A DNA stretch of 64,000 nt from positions 496,001 to 560,000 of the forward strand of contig JAPOVC010000014.1 of NCBI GenBank assembly GCA_026708325.1, read 5' to 3'. Made by a program: the position numbers and the translations under genes. The notes beneath the pieces are model-generated. The model searched no databases. It worked only from the letters and a program-made list of their open reading frames with translations, and was not told the origin of the DNA. Each line of letters opens with the position of its first letter. Position 1 is the stretch's first letter. Of the stretch, positions 52,874 through 61,357 are shown piece by piece. This DNA comes from Anaerolineaceae bacterium (GTDB lineage Bacteria > Chloroflexota > Anaerolineae > Aggregatilineales > Phototrophicaceae).

Positions 52874-53887
52874 TCAGTCCAGCCCGCCATATCCGGCAAC
52901 GAAGGCGTCAACTTCGGCCATGGTAGGCATGAAATCTGCGCATCCGTGTTTCGTCACCACGATGGCGCCGCAGGCATTCCCCAGGCGCGCCGAGCGGTAC
53001 CAGCCCCAGTCCCGCACCAGGCCGTAGAGGAATCCCGCGCCGAAGGCATCCCCCGCGCCAAGGATATTGTAAATCTTCACCGGGAAACCCGGCGCCTCGA
53101 TAATCTCCCCGTCTCGCAGATGAATGCGGGCGCCCTGGGCGCCGACCTTTTCCACGACCGCTTCCGGGCCGCTTTCGAGGATCCTGCCGATGGCAGCCAG
53201 GGTATCGCCCGTCACCTTTGCGTCGGACACCTGCGAGTGGGTCAACTCCATTTGTTCCACGCTGGACAGGGTGGCGGCGTTGATTTCATCCTCCGTGCCG
53301 AGGACCACGTCCACCAGGGGCAGCGTCGAGCGCGCCACGACGCCAAAGGCGCGAATATCAGACCACTGGTCAGGCCGAAAATCGATGTCGAAGACCACGC
53401 GGGCCCCGGACTGGCGCGCCAACTCGGCAGCAAACATGGTCGCGGTGCGACTGGGCTCCAGACTCAGGTTGGTGCCGGCAAACTGGAACACCTCGCAATC
53501 CGTCACCGGCGCGGCGAGCACGTCATCAATGGTCAGGTTGATATCCGCGCAATTGTCGCGATAGTACTGCAGGGGAAAGCGGTCCGGCGGCTCGATGCCC
53601 AGCAGGACGCAACTGCTGCGCATGCCGGCCTTGCGCGGAATGTAGTCCGTCGGCACGCCCTCCTCGCGCAGAAAGTGCAACAGGAAATCTCCTACGGGGT
53701 CCTCACCGACTGCCGTCAGCAGCGCCGCCTTCGCGCCCAGCCGGGTAGCGCCAACGCTAATATTGGTCGGTGACCCACCGACATAGGCCGCAAAGCTGTC
53801 GATCTTGACAAAGGGGCTGCCGATGTCGTTGGAGTACAGATCAATGGAACTGCGACCCATGTGCAGGCTTTGCCAACTTTTGGCCAT
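52874..53887 (-). CDS. iolC: 5-dehydro-2-deoxygluconokinase
   Basis: PfkB-family sugar kinase of 337 residues that phosphorylates 2-deoxy-5-keto-gluconate. It has the N-terminal YVGGSPTNISVGATRLG motif and the C-terminal anion-hole motif NILGAGDAFGAGFLYG with the catalytic Asp. The internal RPDQWSDIRAFG segment is characteristic of IolC. It follows iolG by 21 bp and precedes iolB, in the standard iol order. The stop is followed at once by an AGGAGG site that probably serves iolB. Confidence 0.92.
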   Translation of the reverse strand: MAKSWQSLHMGRSSIDLYSNDIGSPFVKIDSFAAYVGGSPTNISVGATRLGAKAALLTAVGEDPVGDFLLHFLREEGVPTDYIPRKAGMRSSCVLLGIEPPDRFPLQYYRDNCADINLTIDDVLAAPVTDCEVFQFAGTNLSLEPSRTATMFAAELARQSGARVVFDIDFRPDQWSDIRAFGVVARSTLPLVDVVLGTEDEINAATLSSVEQMELTHSQVSDAKVTGDTLAAIGRILESGPEAVVEKVGAQGARIHLRDGEIIEAPGFPVKIYNILGAGDAFGAGFLYGLVRDWGWYRSARLGNACGAIVVTKHGCADFMPTMAEVDAFVAGYGGLD

Positions 53888-53908
53888 GTCTACTCCACGG
53901 ACAAGCGC

Positions 53909-54943
53909 TTATGCCAGGGGATTATAGAACGCGTTTTCAATCTCTTCCATGCGAACCGGTCGACCACGCTCATGGGACAGGAAGGCGGCCAAACCCATCA
54001 CCACCGGCATGCGGCCATCGAATCCATCCACCTCTATCGGCGTGCCCTCGGTCAGGGCCCGCACAAAGGACTCCATTTCGCGCGCAAAGCTCTCCGTATA
54101 GCGTTCCATGAAAAATTCAAAGGGTGGATCGCGCCGGATGCTGGCGCCGTCGCTGATCGTCACGGCGTTGTCGTAGCGATTGTCGGTCTTCGCGGACCCG
54201 CCGCTGCCAAAAACTTCAACCCGCTGGTCGTAACCGAACACTGCCTTGCGACTGTTGTCTATCATCCCCAGAACACCGTTTTGAAAGCGCATGATGAGCA
54301 GCGTGGTGTCCAGATCGCCCAGTTCGGCAAGTTCCGGCACGATGTTGATGGTGCCTGTGGCATAGATCTCCTCGATTTCGGAGCCAATCAGATAACGCGC
54401 CAAATCGAAGTCGTGCACGGTCATGTCCACGAAAATACCGCCGGAATTGCGCGTGTAGGACATGGGCGCCGGGTAGGGGTCCCGGCTGATGATGTGCAGG
54501 ATATGGGGATCGCCGATTTCTCCGGCCTCAATCGCCTGACGCACCCGCCTGTGGTTGGGGTCAAAGCGGCGGTTGAAGCCAACCTGCAACATGACGCCGG
54601 CGTCCTTTACTGCCGTCAGCGCCTGGTCAATGCGCGCCACGTCCAGGTCAATGGGCTTTTCGCAGAAGATGTGTTTGCCGGCGCGCGCAGCTTCCTCCAT
54701 CAGCGGCGCATGGGTATTCGTCGTGGTGCAAATGATGACCGCGTCGATCGACTCATCCTCCAGCACGTCCCGGTGATCTGTCGTGTGTCGCGGGATATCA
54801 AAGTTTTCCGCAGTCTCCGCGGCCACGTTGCCGAAGGGATCGGCGATGATTTCGACTCCGGCGTCGGGAATCCGGTTCGCCAGCGTTTTAAGGTGCGTTT
54901 GGGCGATGCGCCCTGCCCCCAGCACTCCCAGCTTTACACCCAT
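53909..54943 (-). CDS. iolG: inositol 2-dehydrogenase
   Basis: NAD-dependent GFO/IDH/MocA dehydrogenase that oxidises myo-inositol to scyllo-inosose, the first step of the pathway. The 344 residues open with the Rossmann motif VKLGVLGAGRIAQTH, have the family motif FCEKPIDLD near residue 98 (Lys of EKP), GFNRRFDPNH, and the catalytic Asp/His in FVDMTVHDFDLARYL. ATG 54943 with GGAGAG upstream was chosen; the frame extends further with no homology. It is followed by iolC, iolB and iolD. Confidence 0.93.
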   Translation of the reverse strand: MGVKLGVLGAGRIAQTHLKTLANRIPDAGVEIIADPFGNVAAETAENFDIPRHTTDHRDVLEDESIDAVIICTTTNTHAPLMEEAARAGKHIFCEKPIDLDVARIDQALTAVKDAGVMLQVGFNRRFDPNHRRVRQAIEAGEIGDPHILHIISRDPYPAPMSYTRNSGGIFVDMTVHDFDLARYLIGSEIEEIYATGTINIVPELAELGDLDTTLLIMRFQNGVLGMIDNSRKAVFGYDQRVEVFGSGGSAKTDNRYDNAVTISDGASIRRDPPFEFFMERYTESFAREMESFVRALTEGTPIEVDGFDGRMPVVMGLAAFLSHERGRPVRMEEIENAFYNPLA

Positions 54944-54981
54944 GTCGGCACTCTCTCCATCACGTTCAGGGAAATCATAAT

Positions 54982-55224
54982 TCAGGACCCTTGCGTCAGG
55001 AGCACGCTGCCGACGATTGACAATACGCCCATCACAGTGCAACCGATCGCATAGCGCTGGGCGACGCGGTCCCAGTCTGCCGGCTGTTCCGGATTGCGGC
55101 GGCGCCAGGCGCGCTCAAGACTGAGCAAGCGCCACAGGCGCTGCGGATCGAAGCGACCGAGATAGGCGATGCCCAGAAACAGGCAACCTCCAATGAACAG
55201 TATCGGGTCGGGGTTCATGTTCAT
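54982..55224 (-). CDS. small membrane protein, 80 residues
   Basis: A short hypothetical protein with a hydrophobic helix at each end (about residues 8-22, ILFIGGCLFLGIAYL, and 59-76, IGCTVMGVLSIVGSVLL) and a basic, Arg-rich middle containing RLLSLERAWRRRNPEQ. It starts with an ATGA overlap on the dehydrogenase stop and ends 38 bp before iolG, which supports it as real and co-transcribed. I do not recognise the family. It could be an accessory protein or a hairpin membrane protein of unknown role. Confidence 0.65.
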   Translation of the reverse strand: MNMNPDPILFIGGCLFLGIAYLGRFDPQRLWRLLSLERAWRRRNPEQPADWDRVAQRYAIGCTVMGVLSIVGSVLLTQGS

Positions 55225-56378
55225 CCGGGCAGCAGGATGATCTTGGCATCCTCGCGACTTTCCAGACGCCGGAAAGCGGCTACAGCGTCATCCAGCGGCA
55301 GCCGTTCGCTGACCATCGCCCGCATGTCTATGCGCCTGGCAGTCATCAGGCGTATTACGTTCTGGAAGACCCCCTTGCCAGCATGACCCAGTGAACCCGC
55401 CAACTGAACGCCGCGCTGTTTGTAGGTCACGATGGGCAAAAGGGGTCGTTCTCCGCCCATGCCGATATCGATAATCGTCGCATTGACCGCCAGACAGGAC
55501 TCAAGGGGTTGCAGCGTCTTGTCCGCGAAACCGGCGCACTCAACCACGTAGTCCACGCCCCGGCCTCCGGTCAATTCCAGCAAAGACTCATTGAGGTCCA
55601 CGTCCGCGGGATCAAGCACTTCGGACGCCCCCATGCGCATGGCGATCGCCCGGCGACTGCAGGAAGGATCGACGACGATCACCTGGCAAGCGCCGGCGGC
55701 GATGGCCAGCGCTTCCGCGGCCAGGCCGATGGGTCCGGCCCCAAAGATGACCACGTGATGCCCTGGCGTCCAGGTGTCGGTCCGATTGAACAGGCCCTGG
55801 TAGGAGACGCCGGTGGGTTCCACCATCGCGCCCATGACCAGCGCTTCCTCCTCGCTTCCGAGCGCATCGGCCAGCTCATCCAGCTTCCAGCAGTAGCGCT
55901 CGCGCACGGCGATGTACTCCGCCATGGCGCCGGGAATGGTGAAGCCGATCTCTCCCATGTATTCGCAATGGTTGACGAAACCCTTGCGGCAGGAGATGCA
56001 CTCGCCACACCACTGAATCTCTTCCACGGCCACCAGATCGCCGACACGCAGGTCGCGCACGTCCTCGCCAGTTTCCACCACGCGTCCGGCAAACTCGTGA
56101 CCCAAAATGTTGGGGGCAGTGGCATAGCCCGGGTAAATCATGTAGCCGTCGCTGTCAGCTTCGTACATGTGCATGTCCGAGCCACAGATGCCGACCGCGG
56201 CCACCTGAACGCGCACCTGGTCCGGCTTCAGGTCGGGCTCAGGGACCTGACCGAGCGCGATGCGCGGGCTGCGCCACACCATGTGGGCGTTGCGGATATT
56301 GCGCGTCTCGAGTTCACGCTCGTCGGGCCTGTATTCCGGGCGCGGCGCCCATTCCGCGTGGAGTGTCAGGGCCTGCAT
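55221..56378 (-). CDS. zinc-type alcohol dehydrogenase, scyllo-inosose 3-dehydrogenase-like
   Basis: Medium-chain zinc dehydrogenase of 385 residues. The catalytic zinc site is in AAVGICGSDMHM (Cys near residue 66) and LGHEFAG, the structural zinc site has the four-Cys pattern CGECISCRKGFVNHC, and the NAD motif is IFGAGPIGLAAEA. The long N-terminal extension (EWAPRPEYRPDERELETRNI) resembles the Thermotoga scyllo-inosose 3-dehydrogenase (TM0412 type), from memory. That enzyme oxidises the product of IolG further. Its place in the iol operon fits. Overlaps the upstream epimerase-like gene by 13 bp and the small membrane gene by 4 bp. Confidence 0.83.
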   Translation of the reverse strand: MQALTLHAEWAPRPEYRPDERELETRNIRNAHMVWRSPRIALGQVPEPDLKPDQVRVQVAAVGICGSDMHMYEADSDGYMIYPGYATAPNILGHEFAGRVVETGEDVRDLRVGDLVAVEEIQWCGECISCRKGFVNHCEYMGEIGFTIPGAMAEYIAVRERYCWKLDELADALGSEEEALVMGAMVEPTGVSYQGLFNRTDTWTPGHHVVIFGAGPIGLAAEALAIAAGACQVIVVDPSCSRRAIAMRMGASEVLDPADVDLNESLLELTGGRGVDYVVECAGFADKTLQPLESCLAVNATIIDIGMGGERPLLPIVTYKQRGVQLAGSLGHAGKGVFQNVIRLMTARRIDMRAMVSERLPLDDAVAAFRRLESREDAKIILLPG

Positions 56379-57352
56379 GCTGCTTTCCCCCGTCCGTCAT
56401 GAAAGGCGTACCATTCCTGCCTGAAGGCCGCCGTCCCTTCAGCGACGTTCATCGCCCTGCGACCCAGAACGGCGCTGGAATGCTCGACACTGGCGCAACT
56501 GCGGTAGGGGATGCCTATGCCGGCATGGATTTCGAGCGTCCTGGGATCCGTCGGGACAGCGGCGACCAGACCTGGGTCCGCGTCAAAAGCGTTTGCAACC
56601 GCGCGGGCGAAGTCCAGGCGGCCGATCGATTCACTGCCAAAACAATGGAAGACGCCCCTGGCATCGCTGCGCCCCAGACGCAGCAACATGTCGGCGCAAT
56701 CGGAAGCCAGGGTCGGATGCGCCTGCATATTGGTGTTGGGCCCGGTCCAGATCTCGGCCACGCGCCCACGCGTAATCTGGTCGGCGACAAACACGCCCAT
56801 TTCGAAACCGAGCGACTGTTCCCTGCGCAACATGGCGGGAACGGCATAATTCATCCCGTAGACTCCCGCGAGACGTCCCACGCCGTAGTTGAGATCGTCC
56901 ATCACGCCCAGCGCCTGTTCGCACACGGCCTTCATGATGCCGTAGTAATTCACCGGCAGCGGCGGTGAGAACTCCGTCACCAGTGGCACCATGCCGTCAA
57001 AGACCCAGTCGGTGGAGACAAAAACAAGCCGGGACTCTGTCTCCCGGCAGGCTTTTGCGAAGGCCAGGGTCGAATCGACCATGATGGCCCAGGCCAGTTC
57101 GCGATTGTTGCGCATCCACACCTGGTCGACCGAGGCTGCGGTGTGGACGACGACATCCGGCCGGTATTTCATCATGGAAAGACGAATGGCCTCTGCGTCG
57201 CTGATGTCCAGCGGGTCCAGTTCGTAGTCCACCTTCCATTCAGGCTCCGGGCCGAATTGCGAGGCAATGACTTCAAGGTTATCCTGCGCCCGGGCGAGGC
57301 GGATGAGGTTGCTGCCCACCAGACCGGTACCGCCGGTTACGTAGAGCTTCAT
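56366..57352 (-). CDS. NAD(P)-dependent epimerase/RmlD-like extended SDR
   Basis: A 328-residue extended short-chain dehydrogenase of the RmlD (dTDP-4-dehydrorhamnose reductase) group. It begins MKLYVTGGTGLVGSNLIRLA (glycine-rich NAD motif), has VVVHTAASVD near residue 70, FVSTDWVFDG, and the catalytic YYGIMK motif near residue 136. It is the first gene of the inositol operon and overlaps the zinc dehydrogenase gene by 13 bp. A reductase or epimerase for an inositol-derived or deoxy-sugar intermediate is possible; no rhamnose genes are nearby. Confidence 0.8.
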   Translation of the reverse strand: MKLYVTGGTGLVGSNLIRLARAQDNLEVIASQFGPEPEWKVDYELDPLDISDAEAIRLSMMKYRPDVVVHTAASVDQVWMRNNRELAWAIMVDSTLAFAKACRETESRLVFVSTDWVFDGMVPLVTEFSPPLPVNYYGIMKAVCEQALGVMDDLNYGVGRLAGVYGMNYAVPAMLRREQSLGFEMGVFVADQITRGRVAEIWTGPNTNMQAHPTLASDCADMLLRLGRSDARGVFHCFGSESIGRLDFARAVANAFDADPGLVAAVPTDPRTLEIHAGIGIPYRSCASVEHSSAVLGRRAMNVAEGTAAFRQEWYAFHDGRGKAACRP

Positions 57353-57390
57353 TCCTGTCCCTGCCGAGATACGCAGTCGCGGAGTATACC

Positions 57391-58311
57391 ATGCTGGAAG
57401 GCATCATCCCCATCGTGTTTGTCCCCTTTGACGAACAGGGCGACATCGACGAAAGGGGGCTTCAGCGCGTCGTTCGCTTCGAGCTGGACGGCGGCGTGAA
57501 CGGGATTGGCATCAACGGCTTTGCCAGCGAGGCCTACAAACTGACCGACGACGAACGACGACGAACCGTAGAGATTGTCGCTGCGGAAGTGGCCGGCAGC
57601 GTGCCGCTGGTGATCGGCATTGCGCCCGGCAGCACGGAAGCCGCCCTTCGTCAGGCGCGAGAATTCGCTCGCTGGCATCCCTCGGCTCTCATGACGCTGC
57701 CGCCGGCGACCATGCAGGTCGCCCCGGCCGCGCTGGTCGATCACTATGTCGATCTGGGGCATGCGGCGGACGCGCCCCTGATGGTGCAACAGTCGCCTCA
57801 CATCCAGGGCTATGCCGGCACGGGCCTTGAAACATCGGCGCTGGCAGAAATCGCAGGGCGGGCGGCCAACGTGCGTTACTTCAAGATCGAAGGTCCCGGC
57901 GCGGCGGATCGCATCGCCGACCTCAGGGCGCATGTCGACGGCGACATGGTCCGTATGTTTGGCGGCGGTGGCGGAATCACCCTGCCGGACGAACTTCGCG
58001 CGGGATCCTCGGGTCTTATCCCGGGCGTCGGTTTCAACGAGTATTTTTGCCGCGCCTGGCCGCTCTGGCGCTCGGACCGCCAGGACGATGCGCTGGCCGT
58101 GCTCAATGAGATCCAGCCCCTCGTCGCTGCCGTGTCCGGCCCCGGCCATGAATTCTCCCTGCACGCCAGAAAGCACCTCATGCAACGCGCCGGCTACATT
58201 CAGCACGCCGTTGTCCGCCGGCCCAGCGTGGAAGTCAATCGGCAGCAAATTGTTGACCTGAACGCAATCGTGGATGCTTTGGACCTGCGCATCTCCCGCC
58301 GGGGCAGTTGA
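57391..58311 (+). CDS. DapA-fold (dihydrodipicolinate synthase-like) aldolase/lyase
   Basis: A 306-residue TIM-barrel protein of the DHDPS/NAL family. It begins LEGIIPIVFVPFDEQGDID and has the Schiff-base Lys (K165) in RYFKIEGP. The usual YNxP motif with the catalytic Tyr reads QQSP here, so it is unlikely to be true dihydrodipicolinate synthase; relatives act on 2-keto-3-deoxy sugar acids or hydroxy-prolines. The ATG has a GGAG site. It is divergent from the inositol operon (38-bp gap) and is followed by a GFO/IDH/MocA oxidoreductase, suggesting a sugar-acid pathway. Substrate unknown. Confidence 0.82.
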   Translation: MLEGIIPIVFVPFDEQGDIDERGLQRVVRFELDGGVNGIGINGFASEAYKLTDDERRRTVEIVAAEVAGSVPLVIGIAPGSTEAALRQAREFARWHPSALMTLPPATMQVAPAALVDHYVDLGHAADAPLMVQQSPHIQGYAGTGLETSALAEIAGRAANVRYFKIEGPGAADRIADLRAHVDGDMVRMFGGGGGITLPDELRAGSSGLIPGVGFNEYFCRAWPLWRSDRQDDALAVLNEIQPLVAAVSGPGHEFSLHARKHLMQRAGYIQHAVVRRPSVEVNRQQIVDLNAIVDALDLRISRRGS

Positions 58312-58367
58312 CAGGCGGTCGAAGACCAGGCAGGATGACGCGCGGCCTGTCTGACCTGGAGGAAAGT

Positions 58368-59543
58368 ATGGTTGAGCCCCTGCGAGTCGGGCTGATTGGC
58401 TGCGGCAATGTGGTTGAATACGGCCATCGCCCGGCGCTGAACGCCCTGAGTGCCAGCGGCGAAGTTGATCTTGTCGCCGTGGCTGATGTGACTCCCGCGC
58501 GGCTCGACATTGCCCGCCAGTGGTTCAGTAAGCAGCGACCGGCGCTTTACGACGACTATCGCGAAGTCCTGGCGCGTGACGACGTCGAGGCGATTGTCAT
58601 CACCGTGCCGCAGCAGTTCCGGCGACAGATCGTGCTGGATGCTTTCGCCAGCGGCATTCACGTCCTTAGCGAAAAGCCCCTTGCGACCGTGCCGGCCGTG
58701 GCGCATGAACTGGTGGCGGCCGCAGACTCGGCCGGATGTGTCCTGGGGATGGTCCACAACTACCACTACCTGCCCGAATACAGCAGGTTACATGAACTGG
58801 TGGCGGAAGGACTCGTCGGCGATCTGCGCGTGCTGACCATGCACTACCTCGGTGTCATCGACAAGCCGGGCGCCGCGGAATACCAGGGCGACTGGCGCCA
58901 TACCCTGGCTGCAGGTGGCGGCATTTTGATGGACATGATCCACGCCGTTTATCTGGCGGAGTGGTTTTACGGCGCGCCCGCGGAGCAGGTCATGGCCTTC
59001 GTGGACGCCCCCACCTATGCCAGTCGGATCCCCGACGTCGAGGACCTGGCCCTGGCCCAGGTGGCCTACCCCGGCGGCTATGCGGCGCTTCATCATGGCT
59101 GGGGCGTCGGCGTCGGCGGAGTCGACCTCAGTGGCAGTGAAGGTTACCTGCGCATGCGCTACAGGGAAGGTCAGACCAGCGGCTTCAACCAGGCCTCCGA
59201 AATTTTCGGCGTGCGCGAATGGGTGCGCAGCGACTATCAGGCCAATGACCAGGAGACGCAGGCCGACAACATCGCCAGATCCTTCACCCAACTTTGGTCT
59301 GCGTTTGTCAAGGCAGTCCGCAAGGGTACGCCGCTGGTCGCCAACGGCAGGGTCGGCGCCCGCGCGCTTGAGGTCGCGCTCGCTGCCTACCTGTCCGGCG
59401 TTACGGGACGGGTCGTGAAGTTGCCACTGGAGGGTGACCACCCGGTCTTCCGCCAGGGAATCGCCGGCCTGGCGGACAGTGAGGTCTGGCCGCAGGGCCG
59501 CACAGCCCGCAGCGGCATTTTCGGGCTGCGAGGCAGCGGCTAG
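58368..59543 (+). CDS. GFO/IDH/MocA-family oxidoreductase
   Basis: NAD(P)-dependent sugar or polyol dehydrogenase, 391 residues. Rossmann motif VGLIGCGNVVEYGH, then HVLSEKPLAT (EKP Lys near residue 101), then GGGILMDMIHAVYLAEWFYG with the catalytic Asp and His. The ATG at 58368 has a GGAGG site; the frame upstream runs through other sequence with no homology. It follows the DapA-fold gene by 56 bp. The stop TAG shares CTAG with the convergent lipoprotein gene. Family certain, substrate not. Confidence 0.88.
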   Translation: MVEPLRVGLIGCGNVVEYGHRPALNALSASGEVDLVAVADVTPARLDIARQWFSKQRPALYDDYREVLARDDVEAIVITVPQQFRRQIVLDAFASGIHVLSEKPLATVPAVAHELVAAADSAGCVLGMVHNYHYLPEYSRLHELVAEGLVGDLRVLTMHYLGVIDKPGAAEYQGDWRHTLAAGGGILMDMIHAVYLAEWFYGAPAEQVMAFVDAPTYASRIPDVEDLALAQVAYPGGYAALHHGWGVGVGGVDLSGSEGYLRMRYREGQTSGFNQASEIFGVREWVRSDYQANDQETQADNIARSFTQLWSAFVKAVRKGTPLVANGRVGARALEVALAAYLSGVTGRVVKLPLEGDHPVFRQGIAGLADSEVWPQGRTARSGIFGLRGSG

Positions 59544-60541
59544 ATGGATGAGAGCGCGTTCAGCGTCTCCGCCAGAATGCTGGCAACTTCCAAACCACCG
59601 GCCGGGCTGTCACAGACCAGCGCAACGTACTGTTCGCCAATCGACAGGGTGACCGAACCGGGAATCTTCCCGTTGTCTGCCTCGACCGGGTTGTAGGCCA
59701 GCGCTGCGTCCTGCGATTCAAACAGCGCCATGTACAACGTGACCCTCAGGTCACCGGCTCGCCAGGGCATGCTGACGGCCTGACCATCGGCGACGTTCAG
59801 CAGCGAACGCGCTCCCCGCTCCCAGGCGACCTCACCCGCCATGACCTGGTCGGGCAGGGCATCCAGCAGCAGAGCCATCGTCAGATCGACGACTTCGCCG
59901 GCTTCAGCCGCCGCCGCCACGCTCGTCAGCGTTTGCTCGACAATCCGGATCGCCTGTCGCGAAAGAGATGGCAGCGGATTGCCGGCCGTCCCCGAGAACT
60001 GTTCAATCCCGACTTCGATGAAATAGCTGTCAATCGAGAAAATTGCGTTTGAGCCGTACAGGCCGGTACCGAAAAGGTTTGGCATCGGGAAATCCTCGTT
60101 CGATTCCCCGTTTTCGAGGACGGTGCGCAAGTCCTTGACAAATTCATAGTAAACGAGCGCATCCTCCTGGCTATCAAAAACGCCGAAGGTGAAACTGGCC
60201 TTCCCGCCCTGCCTTTCAATCAGGTACAAACGCTTCGCGATGCCGTTTTGGACGTTTCGCACTTTGCTCACGTCGCGTTCGGGGTCGCGCCGCCACTGAA
60301 TTCCCCCTGCAGCAACGGGCTCGGGCACGTTTTCAAGAAACACGTCGACCAGCGGTGTTTCCACAACCTCGGTAGGAGCCGGCGTGGCCGTCTGCGTGGG
60401 CGTCGATTCGGGCGTTGGCGTGGCGGTTGGAACAGGCGTGGACGTCGCCGTCGGCGTCACGTCCAGGTCCGCCGGCGCGCAGGCCGCCAGCACGGCAGCC
60501 AGCAATACAACGAAAGTCAGGGGACGCTGAAAGGTTTGCAT
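59540..60541 (-). CDS. lipoprotein with Thr/Pro linker and two similar domains
   Basis: A 333-residue predicted lipoprotein. The signal peptide ends in the lipobox LAAC (Cys about residue 21), followed by a Thr/Pro-rich linker (about 28-60) common in Chloroflexota surface proteins. The remainder looks like two related domains: about 75-190 (ASFTFGVFDSQEDALVYYEF) and about 215-333 (VTLYMALFESQDAALAYN), each with an LF/VFxSQxDAL block. I do not recognise the family. It lies 2 bp after the ATPase of a CUT2 sugar importer and is probably co-transcribed. Its stop shares CTAG with the convergent oxidoreductase. Confidence 0.72.
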   Translation of the reverse strand: MQTFQRPLTFVVLLAAVLAACAPADLDVTPTATSTPVPTATPTPESTPTQTATPAPTEVVETPLVDVFLENVPEPVAAGGIQWRRDPERDVSKVRNVQNGIAKRLYLIERQGGKASFTFGVFDSQEDALVYYEFVKDLRTVLENGESNEDFPMPNLFGTGLYGSNAIFSIDSYFIEVGIEQFSGTAGNPLPSLSRQAIRIVEQTLTSVAAAAEAGEVVDLTMALLLDALPDQVMAGEVAWERGARSLLNVADGQAVSMPWRAGDLRVTLYMALFESQDAALAYNPVEADNGKIPGSVTLSIGEQYVALVCDSPAGGLEVASILAETLNALSSI

Positions 60542-60543
60542 GA

Positions 60544-61347
60544 CTAGTCATCCACCGATTCAGGGTCAAAGAGGCGCAGGCGTTCCGGCACGACCCCGGA
60601 CATGACCATCGTCGCCACTTCTTCCTCACTGACTTCTGCCTTGGTGAAGTCGCCCAGTTTGCGTCCGCGACTGATGATCGTGAAGCGATCGGCGACGGCA
60701 TGCACCTGGCTGATGTTGTGGGTGATGAAAATCACGCTCATACCGCGCTCCTTGGCGGCGTGGGTGTATTCCAGCACCTTGCGCGTCTCGCCCACCGACA
60801 GCGCCGAGGTTGGCTCATCAAGAATCAGGAGTTTCTTGCCAAAGTAGACCGCGCGCCCGATGGCGATTGATTGACGTTCGCCGCCCGACATGCTGCCCAC
60901 GACCTCGTTGGCATCGCGAATGTGGATGCCAACGTCTTCAAGGGCGGCAGCGGCCTCGACGGCCATTTGTTCCTGGTCCATCAGTTTTACCGGGCCGAAA
61001 TTGCGCGTCGGTTCCTGACCCAGCCAGAAATTGCGCGCGATGCTCATCAGCGGCACCAGCGCGAGGTCCTGATACACCGTTTCGATACCCAACTCGCGGG
61101 CGCGATGCGGCGAGTCGATGTACACCGATTCGCCCTCAAACACGATTTCTCCGCTGGTCGGCGTGTGGAAGCCGGTCAGCACCTTGATCAGCGTGGATTT
61201 GCCGGCGCCATTGTCGCCCAGCAACCCGACAATCTCCTGGCGATCGACGTGGAAATCGATGCCGCGCAGGGCGCGAACACTGCCGAAGTACTTGTGGATG
61301 TCCCGCATCTCCAGCAGGTTGTCCCCGTTGTTCTGCATGCTGTTCAT
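60544..61347 (-). CDS. sugar ABC transporter ATP-binding protein (single domain)
   Basis: A 267-residue ATPase of a CUT2-type sugar importer. Walker A is GDNGAGKSTLIK, the signature is MSGGERQSIAIGRAV, Walker B is LLILDEPTSAL, and the H-loop is FITHN. Unlike RbsA it has only one ATPase domain, like FrcA. ATG 61347 follows TGAGGG and lies 10 bp after the permease stop; the frame upstream overlaps the permease gene. Works with the large permease and periplasmic receptor upstream. The nearby inositol genes make inositol a plausible substrate, but the sequence alone does not show it. Confidence 0.9.
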   Translation of the reverse strand: MNSMQNNGDNLLEMRDIHKYFGSVRALRGIDFHVDRQEIVGLLGDNGAGKSTLIKVLTGFHTPTSGEIVFEGESVYIDSPHRARELGIETVYQDLALVPLMSIARNFWLGQEPTRNFGPVKLMDQEQMAVEAAAALEDVGIHIRDANEVVGSMSGGERQSIAIGRAVYFGKKLLILDEPTSALSVGETRKVLEYTHAAKERGMSVIFITHNISQVHAVADRFTIISRGRKLGDFTKAEVSEEEVATMVMSGVVPERLRLFDPESVDD

Positions 61348-61357
61348 GTCAATACCC

